Shown here in pieces: positions 37,230 through 49,250 of a stretch of DNA of 64,000 nt. The DNA is taken from assembly GCA_037976565.1 (NCBI GenBank), contig CP137680.1, positions 18,887,675-18,951,674 of the forward strand. Reading direction: 5' to 3'. This stretch comes from Mesocentrotus franciscanus (lineage: Eukaryota > Echinodermata > Echinoidea > Camarodonta > Strongylocentrotidae). The notes beneath the pieces are model-generated. The model was not told where the DNA came from. It searched no databases and was given only the letters and a program-made list of their open reading frames with translations. The position numbers and the translations under genes are program-made. Within the stretch, counting starts at the first letter, position 1, and the number at the start of each line of letters is the position of its first letter.

Positions 37230-37830
37230 AACTGTATTCACCCAATGTGTCTTACTGTAGTGTGCCACACTGTGGCAACATAGAGAATAACAAAGTGTGC
37301 GTAACACAGTGTGTTCACAAGTGGGTTCGGAACATGGCCATAGCATCGCAAACGACACAAAGTGTGGTAATACACTGTTTCAACACTATGTGTCGTAGTA
37401 TGACACACTTCCGCCAAAATCACAGAAATGCACAATCCGCGATGTAACTGAAATAGGAAGTGGGTCACTTTTAAAGTGTTGACGATGTGAACACACTATC
37501 TTCACACCTTTTATGCCCTGTGTATCACAGGAATATGGATTTTGGTCGCTTTCCAAGAGTTGGTCGTATGAAGACAATTTGTTCACACTACCTCTACACT
37601 GGGTGACACGGCAAAGTGGATTTGGATTACTTTCAAAGGTTTGTAATATGAACACACTATGCCCACACTACCTATACGCAGTGTGGTAGACCAGAGAGGG
37701 AATCACAAAGTGAATACACCTTAGTTTGATTATAGAATGTACAGGGAATATTTGTACAGTGTAAAAAACATAAACACACTTTGTTAGCATTGTTTCCACA
37801 CATATATTGTTCACACTTGGGCAGTGTGTT
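37230..37830. repeat. Field of CACAGTGTG / ACACACTATG motifs
   Basis: Dense interspersed short motifs (CACACTGTG, ACACAGTGTG, GAACACACTATC, CACACTACC). Three degenerate units of about 80-86 bp can be followed from about 37483, 37569 and 37648 (each with GTATGAA/ATATGAA or GATGTGAA, a TCACACTACC-like and a TGGATTTTGGT/TGGATTTGGAT block). No coding capacity. Confidence 0.6.
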
Positions 37831-38013
37831 GTCTCAGGTATAGGGAATTCTTAATGAACCAAACACAAAACGCTGTCATTTGAGGTTTTAAATAGCCTGA
37901 AAAAAGTTTGGGAAGTTCTTGCAACGTTTGCAAATTTACAGGTATGATACCAACAGAAATGATCACCCACATTGTTTAGACCTTTCTTGTTAGACAAATA
38001 TAGTGGTATGGTA

Positions 38014-38536
38014 TTAAAGGTATTACAAAGTTTTGGTATGGGGTCATGAATTTGGTTCAAATAAAAATATTGGAAGCATATACGATTTTACAATATTCAA
38101 TGATCGTTGTCGCGGTTGAAATCGAGTCTAAAGTGATGAATTTGTAAATAATGAACCCTTTATGTTGTATAGCGCCCTCTCAAGACTGATATTACTTTGG
38201 CTTTAAAACAATGTTTCTTGACTATAATCGACTGATTTGCCATTCCCATTTGGAAATTATTTATCTGAACTGCATATTTTGAGATTTTCATGGTCGCAGC
38301 TACCATGGAATGGCCTTAGGCGCTATTTTAATTTTTTGAAATTTACCGGGAGCACCGGTAAATTTTGATTATTCAATTTGCTCGAAAGCAGAAGTGTTTT
38401 AGGGGCTAATTTTTTTAGTGCTTCTAATACATCCACAGGGGCAAAACATTAAATTATTAAAACATTATTATCAAACATTAAAAAAATTACTATCCATCCA
38501 ATTTCAAAATTTTCCAAAACTTTGTATTACCTTTAA
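38014..38536. mobile_element. TTAA element family F, 523 bp
   Basis: TTAA at 38014-38017 and 38533-38536. Left TTAAAGGTATTACAAAGTTT; right inverted TTAAAGGTAATACAAAGTTT: terminal inverted repeats of about 24 bp with one mismatch. Non-coding; single copy in the window. Confidence 0.88.
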
Positions 38537-40734
38537 GACAAAAGCCTAAAGCTTAAAACAGAAGAAAAGGTACACAATTTCAGCAAATAAATGCAACATT
38601 CAATGTGCTTTACCAATATAACAGTTTTGACACAAAGTGTATGATTTTCAAAAGATTTTCAAATACGTAAATACATTTCAATTTGTAGCTACATGTATCA
38701 TGAAGAAAGTGTACGTCTTAATATACGTGTAATAGATCGTTCGGTAGATACGTGTTAAGTAATAATATACAGAAATTCAGAAATACATTTGAAATTGTAC
38801 AGTGTATAATATAAATAAATTACTCTTTCTCATACTTAACAGTCTTTTTTTTTTACTAAAAAGATCATGCTGAAAGTCTCAACAGCCAATACGACTTTCA
38901 AATTCATCTTCTTGTGGCTTTCCTCGCATGAGGCACTTTGTTCACGCCTTGGGCAATGCTCGTTATCTCATCATTACATCTTCCCGTCTACCATGAACAA
39001 TAGGGGGAAAACCATCGCTAATCATTCCTCAAATTGGACACACGCGCTCCTGTGTGTGTGTGTGTGTGTGCAAATCCAATGCCATATCCACCCTCTTCAT
39101 TAAAAGCGTTTCCCACTGTTTGTCTGCACACGCTGCGTTAGAACGATTCATTTCATCATCTTGAATAACTTCTCCTTCAAAGTGGATGCCGCTTGGCCAA
39201 ATCCAATCAAGCCGATCTCTACGATTACATCTTCTGATCATAAACTGACGTAAACAACGTTAATTTCGTGTGAAGTTTATGAAAAGATTGTTCGTCTTCA
39301 CTGATTTCATTTTTTTCTTCTTCTTTACGTTCAGATTTCACATAAAAGTGTTTTGGGGAACTTATTTTCGGCAAGCATGCGCCACTCATGTCGGCCAATT
39401 ACGAAGCAACGACGTAGTCCAAGCGACGCATCTCGCACTCATACGAAAGATTATCGTGAATTTAATATCACAAATTACACGTAGAGATCATTGTGTCAGA
39501 CGGTATTCATTCGCTATCAAAGCGTCCTTTACATCACAAATTCACGTATTCCCGCCGAGATTTCCGTTAATGGTTTTCACCCCTCCTCTCTCTCCATCTC
39601 TCTGATTTTATTCGCTTTTATACATTATGCCTTTATTATTATGATTGCTGCTCGTTGACAGCATTGAACTTCAGGATGTCGACTTCTTCACCTTTGAACA
39701 TGCCAGGAAGCAACAAATATTACACGTAGACTGCGTAAATTTTCCATCTGGCTACGTGGGCCGTCGTTGTCATGGTGATGAAAAAGCGATATGAATTTAT
39801 GGCAATATTACAACGCGATCACAGCAAACGACTCCCCTTTCTCGTTTTGTCATTACATTTCCTTCAGGAGTTGCGATCGATTGAAATCGTTGAACGACAA
39901 GCGAGAAATTAAAAAAAGAAAATGTCTTTGTGATTATATCGATCCCCGCTATCCAGCGAGATCGATATGAAATTGAGATATCATATTGTGAATGATCACG
40001 AAGATAATGAAAACCAAGCGATTCGGCAACTTCATCATGAACATAGAATAGATTACATGAACAAATTTACCCTTAGGCAGGAACAATGTGTCATCAATAA
40101 CATGAATATTAGTCGAGTTAACATGATCAGGGCTCGCCATTATTTGGTTAATTTAAGATGCTGGTCGGTCAACCTTGGGAGTTATTTATACTTCTAGGAG
40201 CCATCTTCAGGGGTCGATCGCACAACGTTCAAATTAATAATAAGAAAATTCTATTCGTGAGATCTGTACCACAAGCTGGACTTGGATGTTGTCTAAAATG
40301 GTTTCTAGCTGGTTAGCGACACCCATGTGCAAACCCTAATTTAGAATCTGTGGTGACAAATGTTTAGCAGTCGATATCAAACAATAATCAAATAAACCGT
40401 AAACCTAAGTCTAGCCTAAAACCCCGTTGCAACCCAAGCCATATCCCCAAATTGTGACGAAATCAAATCTCAGAGCAGTTGTATCTGCGCAAATGTCAGA
40501 TCACTAATTTCGAGCCCTGCATGAACACCAATGAACGTAAATCAATGTTTAAGATGTAAGCAAGCATTTTACAACCACAACGTTACGATCTGTTATTACA
40601 TAAAAGATGACTCTCTGCCTAAGATTTACATGAAAGATGCGGACATCTGTGTACAATGAATGCCTAGAAAAACTGAGGAGGTAGCTGACACATAAATGTC
40701 AGAGAGAAATAACTCGCAGCTGTCGAATCGGCGT
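38537..40734. other. Unassigned DNA with short (TG)n
   Basis: (TG)n at about 39050-39070. A 111-residue frame at 39270-39605 is unrecognised. Confidence 0.45.
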
Positions 40735-40808
40735 GACATGTTTCGATCTTTCGTTGTTTGTCCTCACGCCGCGGCATGAGGACAAACAACGAAAGATCGA
40801 AACATGTC
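40735..40808. repeat. 74-bp near-perfect palindrome
   Basis: Two 37-base arms meet without a spacer at GCCG|CGGC. The only mismatch is C40767 against A40776. Outer end GACATGTTTCGATCTTTCG, mirrored exactly at the right. Would extrude as a hairpin or cruciform. An 8-bp alternative stem (CGGCGTGA at 40729-40736 with TCACGCCG at 40765-40772) exists in the left half only. No host gene nearby. Confidence 0.95.
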
Positions 40809-41014
40809 TTGAACTTGACATAACCCGCCTCGTAAATTACCGAGTTCGCAATCATTCAAAACTTCGAGAGAGGATTTGAAGGAGAGATGTTTATCTCTCG
40901 AACTGAAGGTGAACTCGTACCTGTATTTTTTCAAGTCTCAATCGGAAGATTTTCCTGACATAGCAATAATAACAATATATTTGGGTCTTATTTGTAAAGA
41001 GTAGATTCTTACTG

Positions 41015-41197
41015 TGGGCCCTGCATATATCATTACCATCAATAATTGCTTATTAGGTACATATTACCCCCTGGGTCAAGTCTCGAGAGTGGCAAATGTG
41101 GATTGCATGTCTAGCTAAAAGACGGTATGCCGGGCGGGGATTCGAACCCCCAACTCTTGAGTTAAGAGTCAAGGCGAATGAACGAGCGGACCCCGTC
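41015..41197 (-). repeat. tRNA-derived SINE, copy 2
   Basis: Minus strand: B box GGGGGTTCGAATCCCC, body GGCATACCGTCTTTTAGCTA and CCACATTTGCCACTCTCGA. Same family and orientation as 32245-32441 and 56605-56749. Confidence 0.8.
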
Positions 41198-44100
41198 TGT
41201 AGATATATTAGACAAGTTATGTTCAATATTTTGCATCATAACAAAGCATCAAATTATATCGAGATAGAATCCAGTCTCCGGATGAAGTTCATGAGTAGGT
41301 AACTGGATTTGTGATTCTACCAAAATGAAGAAGATAAACTTTAATTAAATTCGTAAACTGATATCGCGTTATATTACTAACGTTGTATGATGTCGGATAT
41401 ATTTAAATTAACAAAATCTATATCTGCTTACCAATAATAAAACAATTATTATTATTTAAAAAAAACGATATAAAAACAGATATTCCCTGGTTTTGGGTTT
41501 TCGTTAGACATGTGTAACGAAATCAAACCAAATGACAATCCGTGGCCTGAATCGGAATGTTATTGCGGAGTTGACCTGGTTTTCTCGCGTTTTTTGGTAA
41601 GCTTCACAACTTTCAACACTTAGTGGAATTAATACGTAGGCGCGACAACGACCAAAAAATAACTTAACTCTCACTTTAAAATTAGTAAACGAATCATTTT
41701 CATTAATAGCACCTACGAGGCTAGAAAGTTGTGCAAGCTGATAGAAAGAGACCGTGTTTTTTGGTTATATTATCTCTGGATCTCTTAGGGCAACTCCATT
41801 ATTTGAATGATTGTAATTGTGCTAATACCGTGAGAGAGTTTGGGCAATCTCATGCGTTCATAGAAAACACTTTGTTAACTCCCTTATCCGATAAAGGTTG
41901 TTTTGTACATGTTCTCGTTTCTCTCGAATTCCGAAGAAGTACCCCCGCTTTTAGGCACTTCTGTAACGTGAATACACTCATAAAACATTCAGCTTTAAGA
42001 TTGAATACCCCTTTTGAAAGAATATACCCTTGTGATCTCATCGTTTCTGGTGCGTGTTGAAATATGTATGCTCATATTATAACCGTCATAAAGCTGTGCG
42101 TGACCTCCCTTGTTTTTGTTTTTGTGGCTATGTTTTTGTTCTAAACATCAACCGCTATTTCAAGCCGCCCCATTAATTTTCCGGTCAGGCTTATAAACGC
42201 AACGGAGGTTGAACACAAGCCTGGGGCACTGCTTACTCATTTATGAACAAACAGCTAATATTCCCTGCTCGTGTGGGGATATCAACACCGAGGTTGTTAT
42301 CAAGATGCTTCCCGGCATGAGAGGGGAAAAGGGTACGATATCCCTCTGGGACCTCATCTGATCGCAATGACCTGCGGTCATCGACGACCGTCCGATTCTC
42401 TCCGCGACGATCATCGTCATCCTAAGATTTAGAGCGTGCAACGTCGCCCGGAACTAAGACCGACGGAGGAGACATTGTCATCAACCTAATCGATATCTTG
42501 CTTCCTTTTCTTTTCCTTTCCCTAGGTTGTCGTTCTGGAGAGTGAACCCAATTTCTACGCCGGTTAGGGTTTGGACAGCCCAACCCTCTATCTCCCTTTG
42601 TAAGGCACGTGCACGCAAGGATTGGTTTGAAATTAGACGGATTCATTACCGTGATTACGTACTTGGGTAGTTCATTTCGCGCCTGTCACACCTATCGAAT
42701 TAACGACTGCCTCCGCAGTCATCGGACATGTTGCTTGTCAGAGTGAGCTTTAGAACTCCATGAGATCATTGGCTCTTAAAGGAGTTATAACCAAGACAGC
42801 ACTCACAGAATATCGACATTTTTGTATTACGACAGCTTTCTATTGATAGGTACAAGGCTAACTATCCCTGGTAAAATGGTTAATGATCCATCATCAAGAT
42901 CAATCTGTTATGACCAAGTTCCGCTCCTTATTCATGTTCTTGTATTCATTCAGGTATTCATCTCCTCTAAGTTTAAGTTACACTCCTCCGAATAAAACAT
43001 TATTAAAAAAAACTACTTCTAGAAAAAGAATGATATTAAATGCTCCATAATCCATCTTACAACATGCGATTCCTCTCCCTATCACGGGGCTTCCGTTCCT
43101 CTTCCTCTTTGCCCCCGTACGGATTTTTAATCCTGAAACTCATCCAATCTTCCTCCTTCTCTAGACCGATTCTGCCTCTTCAATCTTTGTAATCAACGCC
43201 CTATCACAAAGCTCAGCACCCCAACTTGTAATTGCACCAATCAATAACTGAAATTGGATGTTTTTTCCAACCAACAGGGATGCAGGGCATGTTCTGTAAA
43301 TGGTGCTGCCAAAAATGGTGACGGCCTAGTAATGTCGTTGCATTCTTTCTTCTTTCCAGCCCTCGGAAGGAAACAATGAAAGAAAAAGAAGGCATGCCCC
43401 CAATTACCCCTTGTACGTGGTGTTATCATACTTCTCCTGTCGGAGGTGAATATTAGATGAATTATGCACATGACCCTGGTTTGCACGAAAGCCCACGAGG
43501 CGAAGTAGATTGCGCCATTAGGTTTAATGTCATTTTGAAGCGCGTGCAAGGCTTTCTTTAAGATTGCATGTAACTAAAAACGCGGTTACAGAAATGATGT
43601 AATGCGTATATGAAAAGCAGAAGGTTATGTGAACAAACAATATAACTAAAGGACCTCACAATTTGGTATTGATCTTTCTGGACCTGCGAAATTTCAGAAA
43701 TAGTCTAAAAGTGTCGGGTTTTTAACGGGTATTTTTGCTTAATCTTTATTATATTAGCCGCTTCTGGTCTCAACATTAACCGGCAGGAACCATTAAAACA
43801 TTAAATCCTGTGCAGTAGGTCACTTTTTTTTAGAGAGAGAAAAGAAAACTTTATTTTTTGCGAATATGTTTTTTTTCAGGGTACTGTGGAATATCAAACC
43901 GCGATGTTACATCTGATTACTTCAAGAAATATTTTTTTTTAAATTAAAAAAAGGTGTACATAGGTGGACCTATCTAATTCCGCTAGTTATCTAAATCTTT
44001 AACGACTAATCATGCCGTAATTAACCACGTGTTCACCTTTTGTGATAGCAAAGAAGGTTATAGGGCGGTGGGTATTTCACGCGGCAGGACAACCAATGTC

Positions 44101-44260
44101 TTACCATGACGCAAATTGGACAAATTTAATCATCTCTTTTCAAGTTTTCCTCTTTCATTGTACACGGATGTCACACGAACATGATTTAGAACAGAGAGCA
44201 TTTAGTGGAACCACTAATTTATATACTGAACTATATACTATAGAGATAAGCAGTGAGGTA
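41198..44260. other. Unassigned DNA, 3.1 kb
   Basis: No gene, RNA or clear repeat. Frames of 60-109 residues (for example 41731-42060 +, 43241-43549 -) have no domain. This is the longest stretch without a visible mobile element, and it lies downstream of the GPCR. Confidence 0.4.
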
Positions 44261-44499
44261 AATATTACTCCCAATATTACAATATTACTCCCAATATTAC
44301 AATATTACTCCCAATATTACAATATTACTCCCAATATTACAATATTACTCCCAATATTACAATATTACTCCCAATATTACAATATTACTCCCAATATTAC
44401 AATATTACTCCCAATATTACAATATTACTCCCAATATTACAATATTACTCCCAATATTACAATATTACCCCAATATTACAATATTACTCCCGATATTAC
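44261..44499. repeat. 20-bp minisatellite, 12 units
   Basis: AATATTACTCCCAATATTAC is repeated ten times without a change (44261-44460), followed by a 19-base unit missing a base and a final unit with one substitution. Each unit holds palindromic AATATT twice. The 173-residue frame across it repeats ITILLPILQYYSQYYN-like peptide because three units equal 60 bases; not judged a gene. Confidence 0.97.
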
Positions 44500-46230
44500 A
44501 ACAAGGAATGTCAAAAACATAACGCTTTTTTTCTCTTCATTTTATCATTATCAAACTCTATAATTCTAATTCGTCACTATTAAAACAAAATTAAGCCATG
44601 AATATTTCAAGTACTCGACTGACATCAAAGTAGCTCACTTTCTCAAAATGGCTCAATTATTAAGAGTTGTCGACCGCAAAATCAACTCAAAACACAACAC
44701 AAAGAAAAATGATGATGTGTGTTGATAAAAACGCGAGGATTACCACGGTGTGACATGACGAAACAAACGACAGCTTTTCGAACGAGTGGGCGTTCTACAT
44801 TTCTTGAACTTTTCCCCGCTCATGTGCCAGTTTTTCTGACACTTTTGTGGAAATGAATGACGTTTCGGAATTAGCCCGTAGACACGCACCGTTGCTGTAT
44901 ACCCAGGTTCCGTTGGTTTTTTCCTCTTCTCTTCTCGCTTTGGGGTGACGGCAAGAAAGAAAGAAACACGTGGGCTCGGGTGTTTTATTCTCCCAGATGA
45001 CATGTGACAAGACTAATCTGAAAATGGAACATCGAAATCTTGCTGCTCCGGAAAGTCGCAATTTACCAGGCTCCCAATACTCCCTCAGGTGTCGAGGAAC
45101 ATAAAAGAAAGCATGATCCGTTTACGTTACTTGGTTGATAAGTGAAAACGCTGCCGAATATTGATCAAGATAGATTGATGCTTTGTAGAGTCCACTTTCC
45201 CACTATACGCCGATTCAAAGATCCCCAGTCGGCTTTTTGGCGTCTAGCATCCGGCGCGGGAAATAAGCTCTTCCCAACATCCGCAATGATTGTGAAATGG
45301 AGGTGCAAAAGTCACTAATTGGTGTGGCATTTGGCGCTCTCTTTAGAACAGCGCCGCGGTGGGTGTTTTAAGATGTTAAAGACTTTTTTCACTTTGTTTG
45401 ATGATGGCTTTCAAACAAACCACTTACTGCTGGATGCTAACTGCATTTGTCTCGCTCTTTATCATGGTCTGGTCATGAGGTATTAGGGTTTTCAACGATT
45501 TTAGCGACGATCGCCGCTCCCGTAATAAGCCATCTAATCAAATGAGTTTGAATTGCGTCCAGGTCAAGTCCAAGCTTGGCTTGGAGATTACTTGGTGCTG
45601 AGGAAAACATACCTAGTTTTCACGAGTACAGCAGACACGAGATGGGCATTATCATCATCCATAATTGCTCATAAGCTGGCAAGCGTCCAACAGTAATTCA
45701 CATCCATTACATGCATCAAGCAAGTAGATGATAGTTTTTAAGTTCCAGTTTGTCCCATGAATTTGATGCTCGCCGACTAATGTTTTCCCTCATTATGATA
45801 GCACGAGTGAATCTGTAAATCAACCCAATAAAATGACACATCGGGGATTCTTATTCCGGTCTCTGGGCGCCACTTTCTATGATTGCTGTGAAAACCTACT
45901 AGTTTGTAGTTACGTAAGTGCAATGTCATATCCAGATTTTTTTTCTTCAATGCTTATAAATGTGGACAGGAATAAGTGTGGTTTCTATCAAACACTCCAC
46001 TGTCTTCATGTAATATAAAGTAGTGATTCGATTACTGAATGTGCAAAGGAAACGTGATCATGGTGATAGTATATACTAAATAGATATCGGTAATATCTTT
46101 CAAATTGCTGTATTAGTTAATCATTCATTCTGACAACCTATCGAGTAACGTTTGACGTCATTTAAAAGAGAAATATACCGTCTCAAATGAGAGTTCTTTG
46201 TAGAATACAAGACGGTGCACTTGTGAAACC
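44500..46230. other. Presumed 3' flank of the GPCR
   Basis: Not repeat-like. Minus frames of 87-88 residues at 44740-45061 are unrecognised. May include the receptor's 3' UTR; the first AATAAA on the minus strand is at 44984-44989. Confidence 0.35.
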
Positions 46231-47367
46231 TCATCCGTAGTTACCATTGGCATGCTCGTGATGAACATTTGAATTTGTCATGCTGATGTGTCCTGTACTG
46301 CTCTGTAAACCCATACTCTGCCATCGCTGCCGGCACTGAGCGGGTAGGAGGCCGTTGATGAAGGCAGCTCGGTATCTGGTACTCATAGCCATGTAAATGA
46401 CGGGGTTGATCAGGGAGTTCAGGTACGCAAGTATCTGAGCAAAGTGCATGGCCACCTGCTCGATCATGGTGGTTGATTTAAATTCCCCCATCGCCTTCAT
46501 GATAGAAATGATTTCGAAAGGGGCAAGGCAGAGGAAAAACACCAACCCGTTGACGATCAGCATCCACGTGATTTGATTACGTAACTTGACGTTCTTATCG
46601 CGTTTGCCCATGATCTTCGCTCTCTCCACGGCCTGGTTGAGGCCTTTGACGATGCCGACAAAGAGAAAGACGTTGATAAAGAACGCGATAAAGAAGGGAA
46701 TGGCTCGGACGCTGTCCGTGTAGATTTTAGTCCAATTCTGAATGGGTTCGCACCACTGGAACTTCGTTGGCCAGGTGTTGTAAGGCTCTTCGTCGGGCCA
46801 AAAGGCACAGATATTACGTATCTTACTGTAGGCGGGTATGAAGGTTGCTGAGAGAAGTCCAGCGGTGGCCCAGGAGCCGATAAGCAACCATCGGAACGTT
46901 CTCATGGCGGCCGATCCGCGCTCTTTCTGTGGACGGCATACTGCGTAAAAACGCTCCAGGGCAACAAGCGTTACAAAAAACAAGGAGGCAAAGTACGTGG
47001 TGTTCACCGTGATCTCCGTGAAGATGCAGCCGATGAGACCTAAATGCGAATGATCGGGGGTGATGGGTGAGTGGACATACGCCCATATCTTATCACCTAT
47101 AGCTATTGTCAGGAAAATGAGATCCGACATGGCCAGGTTAACGAGGCACGCGTTGGTGATTGTTTTCATACATTGCACCCGGACCACCACGTAAATGAAG
47201 GCGATGTTGTTGATGAGACCGACCAGGAGAACAATTGGTAAAAGTATTGTGATGACGACGACTTGGGCATCGGAGTACGAGATGAGAGTGGCTGCATCCA
47301 ACGATACGTTAACAAAGTACTCGTCGCATGTCGGGTCGAACGACACGTTTTCGATCATACTATCCAT
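46231..47367 (-). CDS. Single-exon rhodopsin-class GPCR, probable peptide receptor
   Basis: Intact 378-residue reading frame with the class A seven-helix plan. Seen: N54 in helix 1; SD at 81-82 in helix 2 (D2.50); C114 at the top of helix 3; E138-R139-F140 in place of D/ERY; W166 in helix 4; P224 in helix 5; F277xxC280LAP283 in helix 6, with Leu where CWxP receptors have Trp; NPVIY at 321-325 in helix 7; an amphipathic helix 8 and C345 as a possible palmitoylation site. N-glycosylation sequons at N7, N20 and N211 (second outer loop). That loop has two cysteines, C187 and C206; either could pair with C114. There is no signal peptide, as is usual for the class. The chosen ATG has A at -3 and G at +4; a second Met at residue 4 is possible. 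No introns are needed. Such receptors couple to heterotrimeric G proteins at the plasma membrane. The short N-terminus, helix 3 end and helix 6 resemble TRH or neuromedin-U type peptide receptors, but the ligand is unassigned. No AATAAA or ATTAAA was found within about 1.2 kb downstream; the nearest AATAAA on this strand is at 44984-44989. Confidence 0.93.
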   Translation of the reverse strand: MDSMIENVSFDPTCDEYFVNVSLDAATLISYSDAQVVVITILLPIVLLVGLINNIAFIYVVVRVQCMKTITNACLVNLAMSDLIFLTIAIGDKIWAYVHSPITPDHSHLGLIGCIFTEITVNTTYFASLFFVTLVALERFYAVCRPQKERGSAAMRTFRWLLIGSWATAGLLSATFIPAYSKIRNICAFWPDEEPYNTWPTKFQWCEPIQNWTKIYTDSVRAIPFFIAFFINVFLFVGIVKGLNQAVERAKIMGKRDKNVKLRNQITWMLIVNGLVFFLCLAPFEIISIMKAMGEFKSTTMIEQVAMHFAQILAYLNSLINPVIYMAMSTRYRAAFINGLLPAQCRQRWQSMGLQSSTGHISMTNSNVHHEHANGNYG

Positions 47368-47499
47368 ACTTTCTTTTCTCCCTCACGACTGGCATGCAGA
47401 CACGAACATAGTGAAGAAATTATTCCTCCCTTGCTCCGACAAAAAATTTATCAGCTTCAATTGTTCGATATTTCCATTCATAATGATCCAGTATGAATT

Positions 47500-47660
47500 G
47501 TTTTCCCCCTTAAATATTAGTTGCTGCTACGGAGCGCCACCAGCTACGTTGTGATAAGCTCACCCTTTTCTCCAGTTACACAACGCTTGTGCGCCTTACA
47601 TCTCCTCCATCAGGCACAATGAATAGGGTATCACGTGCTTAGCCGCTTCCTGATTGGTTG
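47500..47660 (-). promoter_or_regulatory. Candidate promoter of the GPCR
   Basis: Upstream of the receptor ATG on its own strand are an inverted CCAAT motif (CCAATCA, within 47651-47660), a CACGTG E-box (47632-47637) and an AT-rich TATA-like ATATTTAA (about 47509-47516, roughly 145 bases before the ATG). Order and spacing fit a small Pol II promoter with NF-Y and bHLH sites. This is motif reading only; single short motifs occur by chance, so the call is tentative. Confidence 0.3.
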
Positions 47661-47743
47661 AAAAACACAAAGTGGGTGGTGTCTAGTGCATAACTCTCCA
47701 TATCACTGTCTTGCTTGGCCAATACAGCAATGCTCACTTTCTC

Positions 47744-47956
47744 GCCCCCCCCCCTTTCTCTCTCTCTCTCTCTCATGCCCTCTATCATGTCAATTTCGCT
47801 CCATTACTCTTTCACTGACACATTTTTAGCTCAGATTCTTTTGACTGTTCCATCATACTTCTATGTCACCCCTCCCTCTCTCTCATTCTCTCTATCTCTC
47901 TTTCCTTTAGTCTCACACTGTGGTTTAAATCATTTTTTTTCCTACTTTCTTTATCC

Positions 47957-47997
<41 letters not shown>

Positions 47998-48010
47998 CCC
48001 CTCTCTGTCA
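47744..48010. repeat. Polypyrimidine (CT)n tract upstream of the GPCR
   Basis: CT runs at about 47744-47775 and 47870-48010 with unique sequence between. About 380 bp upstream of the receptor start codon. Confidence 0.88.
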
Positions 48011-49250
48011 TAATAGTTACATTACACTTGACACACCTCTCCCCCAGCTCAAATTCCTCATATTCATGACTCTCTATGTACTTCCTTCCTCTTTCTCGTT
48101 CCTTTCTCATCTCATTCCCCTTTTAGTTTTTTTATTTCTTCTAAATTTGTCTCCAAATTGCTCTCATACTTTTTTCCAGGACTGTACTTATTACTTTTTT
48201 TTCCTGCTCGTCCACAAGACAGCTGAGTGACACGAAGAAATTGATTTCATCACGAAATGAGTCGGTTGTATTTACAAAGCTTGTCTTTCAAACCAATAAT
48301 GATACTCGGTACGGTCTTGTGTCAGCCAGGCTTTTCCTATATTTGTAATTCAGTCAACACAGTGATGAATTGGATGGTGCCGAGAGAATTCTGATTGTTT
48401 TTCCATTTGTTTGTTTGTTTGTTGCTTTTGTTGTTTTTGCGTTGTTGTTGTTGTTGTTGGCTATTTTCCTTTTTATTTGTTTTGTTTTCCGTACCATGCG
48501 TTGAATGTGCAATATTACACATAATTGCTACGTGATAAGTGTCGAAAAAGATATGTTATCATTTAAAATGCAATACATACATTTCTCTCCAAAAAAAAAA
48601 ACATGTTAGAATTCATTTTCAACATCCCGTTTAATATGCAGTGAGCTCAGCAGAAATACCATGAGTTGTTTATCCGATATTAACATTTTCATGTAATTAT
48701 GATAGCAAAACCGGAAGTGGTGTTCCGAACTCTTAAAAGGGTATTATTTCGAAGGATTTATGAAATTCATCTTAACATTTCAATGCAATCGATATCATCA
48801 TTTCAATTCGCATTTGTTTATAATCCCGTTTTATATGTACTATTGAGATAATGGCCATTGAAACAGGTGATTGACTACTATTTATCGTTTAAGATTACCA
48901 ACTGGTATATAGAGACAGATATGGGATCCATTTTTTTCCATGTGAGAATTCCTCTCCTTGACGCTATTCGTCTTAAGACCAGATTATATCTGATCGAGAA
49001 ACTACTCGATTGAGTTCGAATTCTCTGCTTCCCATTTCAGGCCGCTATCGTCTGCATCATAAGGACCACATAATCCTACTGTATTATTTACGACTTGGAT
49101 GTGCAGCGGGAAATGACACGGGTGATTTCCTATAAATCCCGTTGCTAGGCGACACGGGCGGCATTTTTCAAAATGGAAAGATACTTATCAAGCTTATGTC
49201 CTTATAAACCCCTTCCAGATACTCTTGGAATGGGCAAAATAAAGAGGACT
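48011..49250. other. Unassigned DNA with (TTTG)n/(TTG)n
   Basis: TTTG and TTG repeats at about 48405-48465; otherwise nothing recognised. Confidence 0.5.

Noticed and set aside
40729..40808. Possible hammerhead ribozyme in the palindrome (TGAGGA ... GATCGAAACATGTC with a closing CGGCG/CGCCG stem)
   Set aside because: The core C3 is not present, stem II cannot pair, and the similarity arises in a perfect palindrome, so both strands show it. Not a credible hammerhead.
44042..44563. 173-residue frame with a repetitive ITILLPILQYYSQYYN peptide
   Set aside because: The repeat is a 20-bp minisatellite whose length happens to keep frame every 60 bases; flanking sequence shows no gene features.
46557..47086. 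Minus-strand frames of 83-87 residues inside the receptor gene
   Set aside because: Shadow frames of the intact GPCR reading frame.
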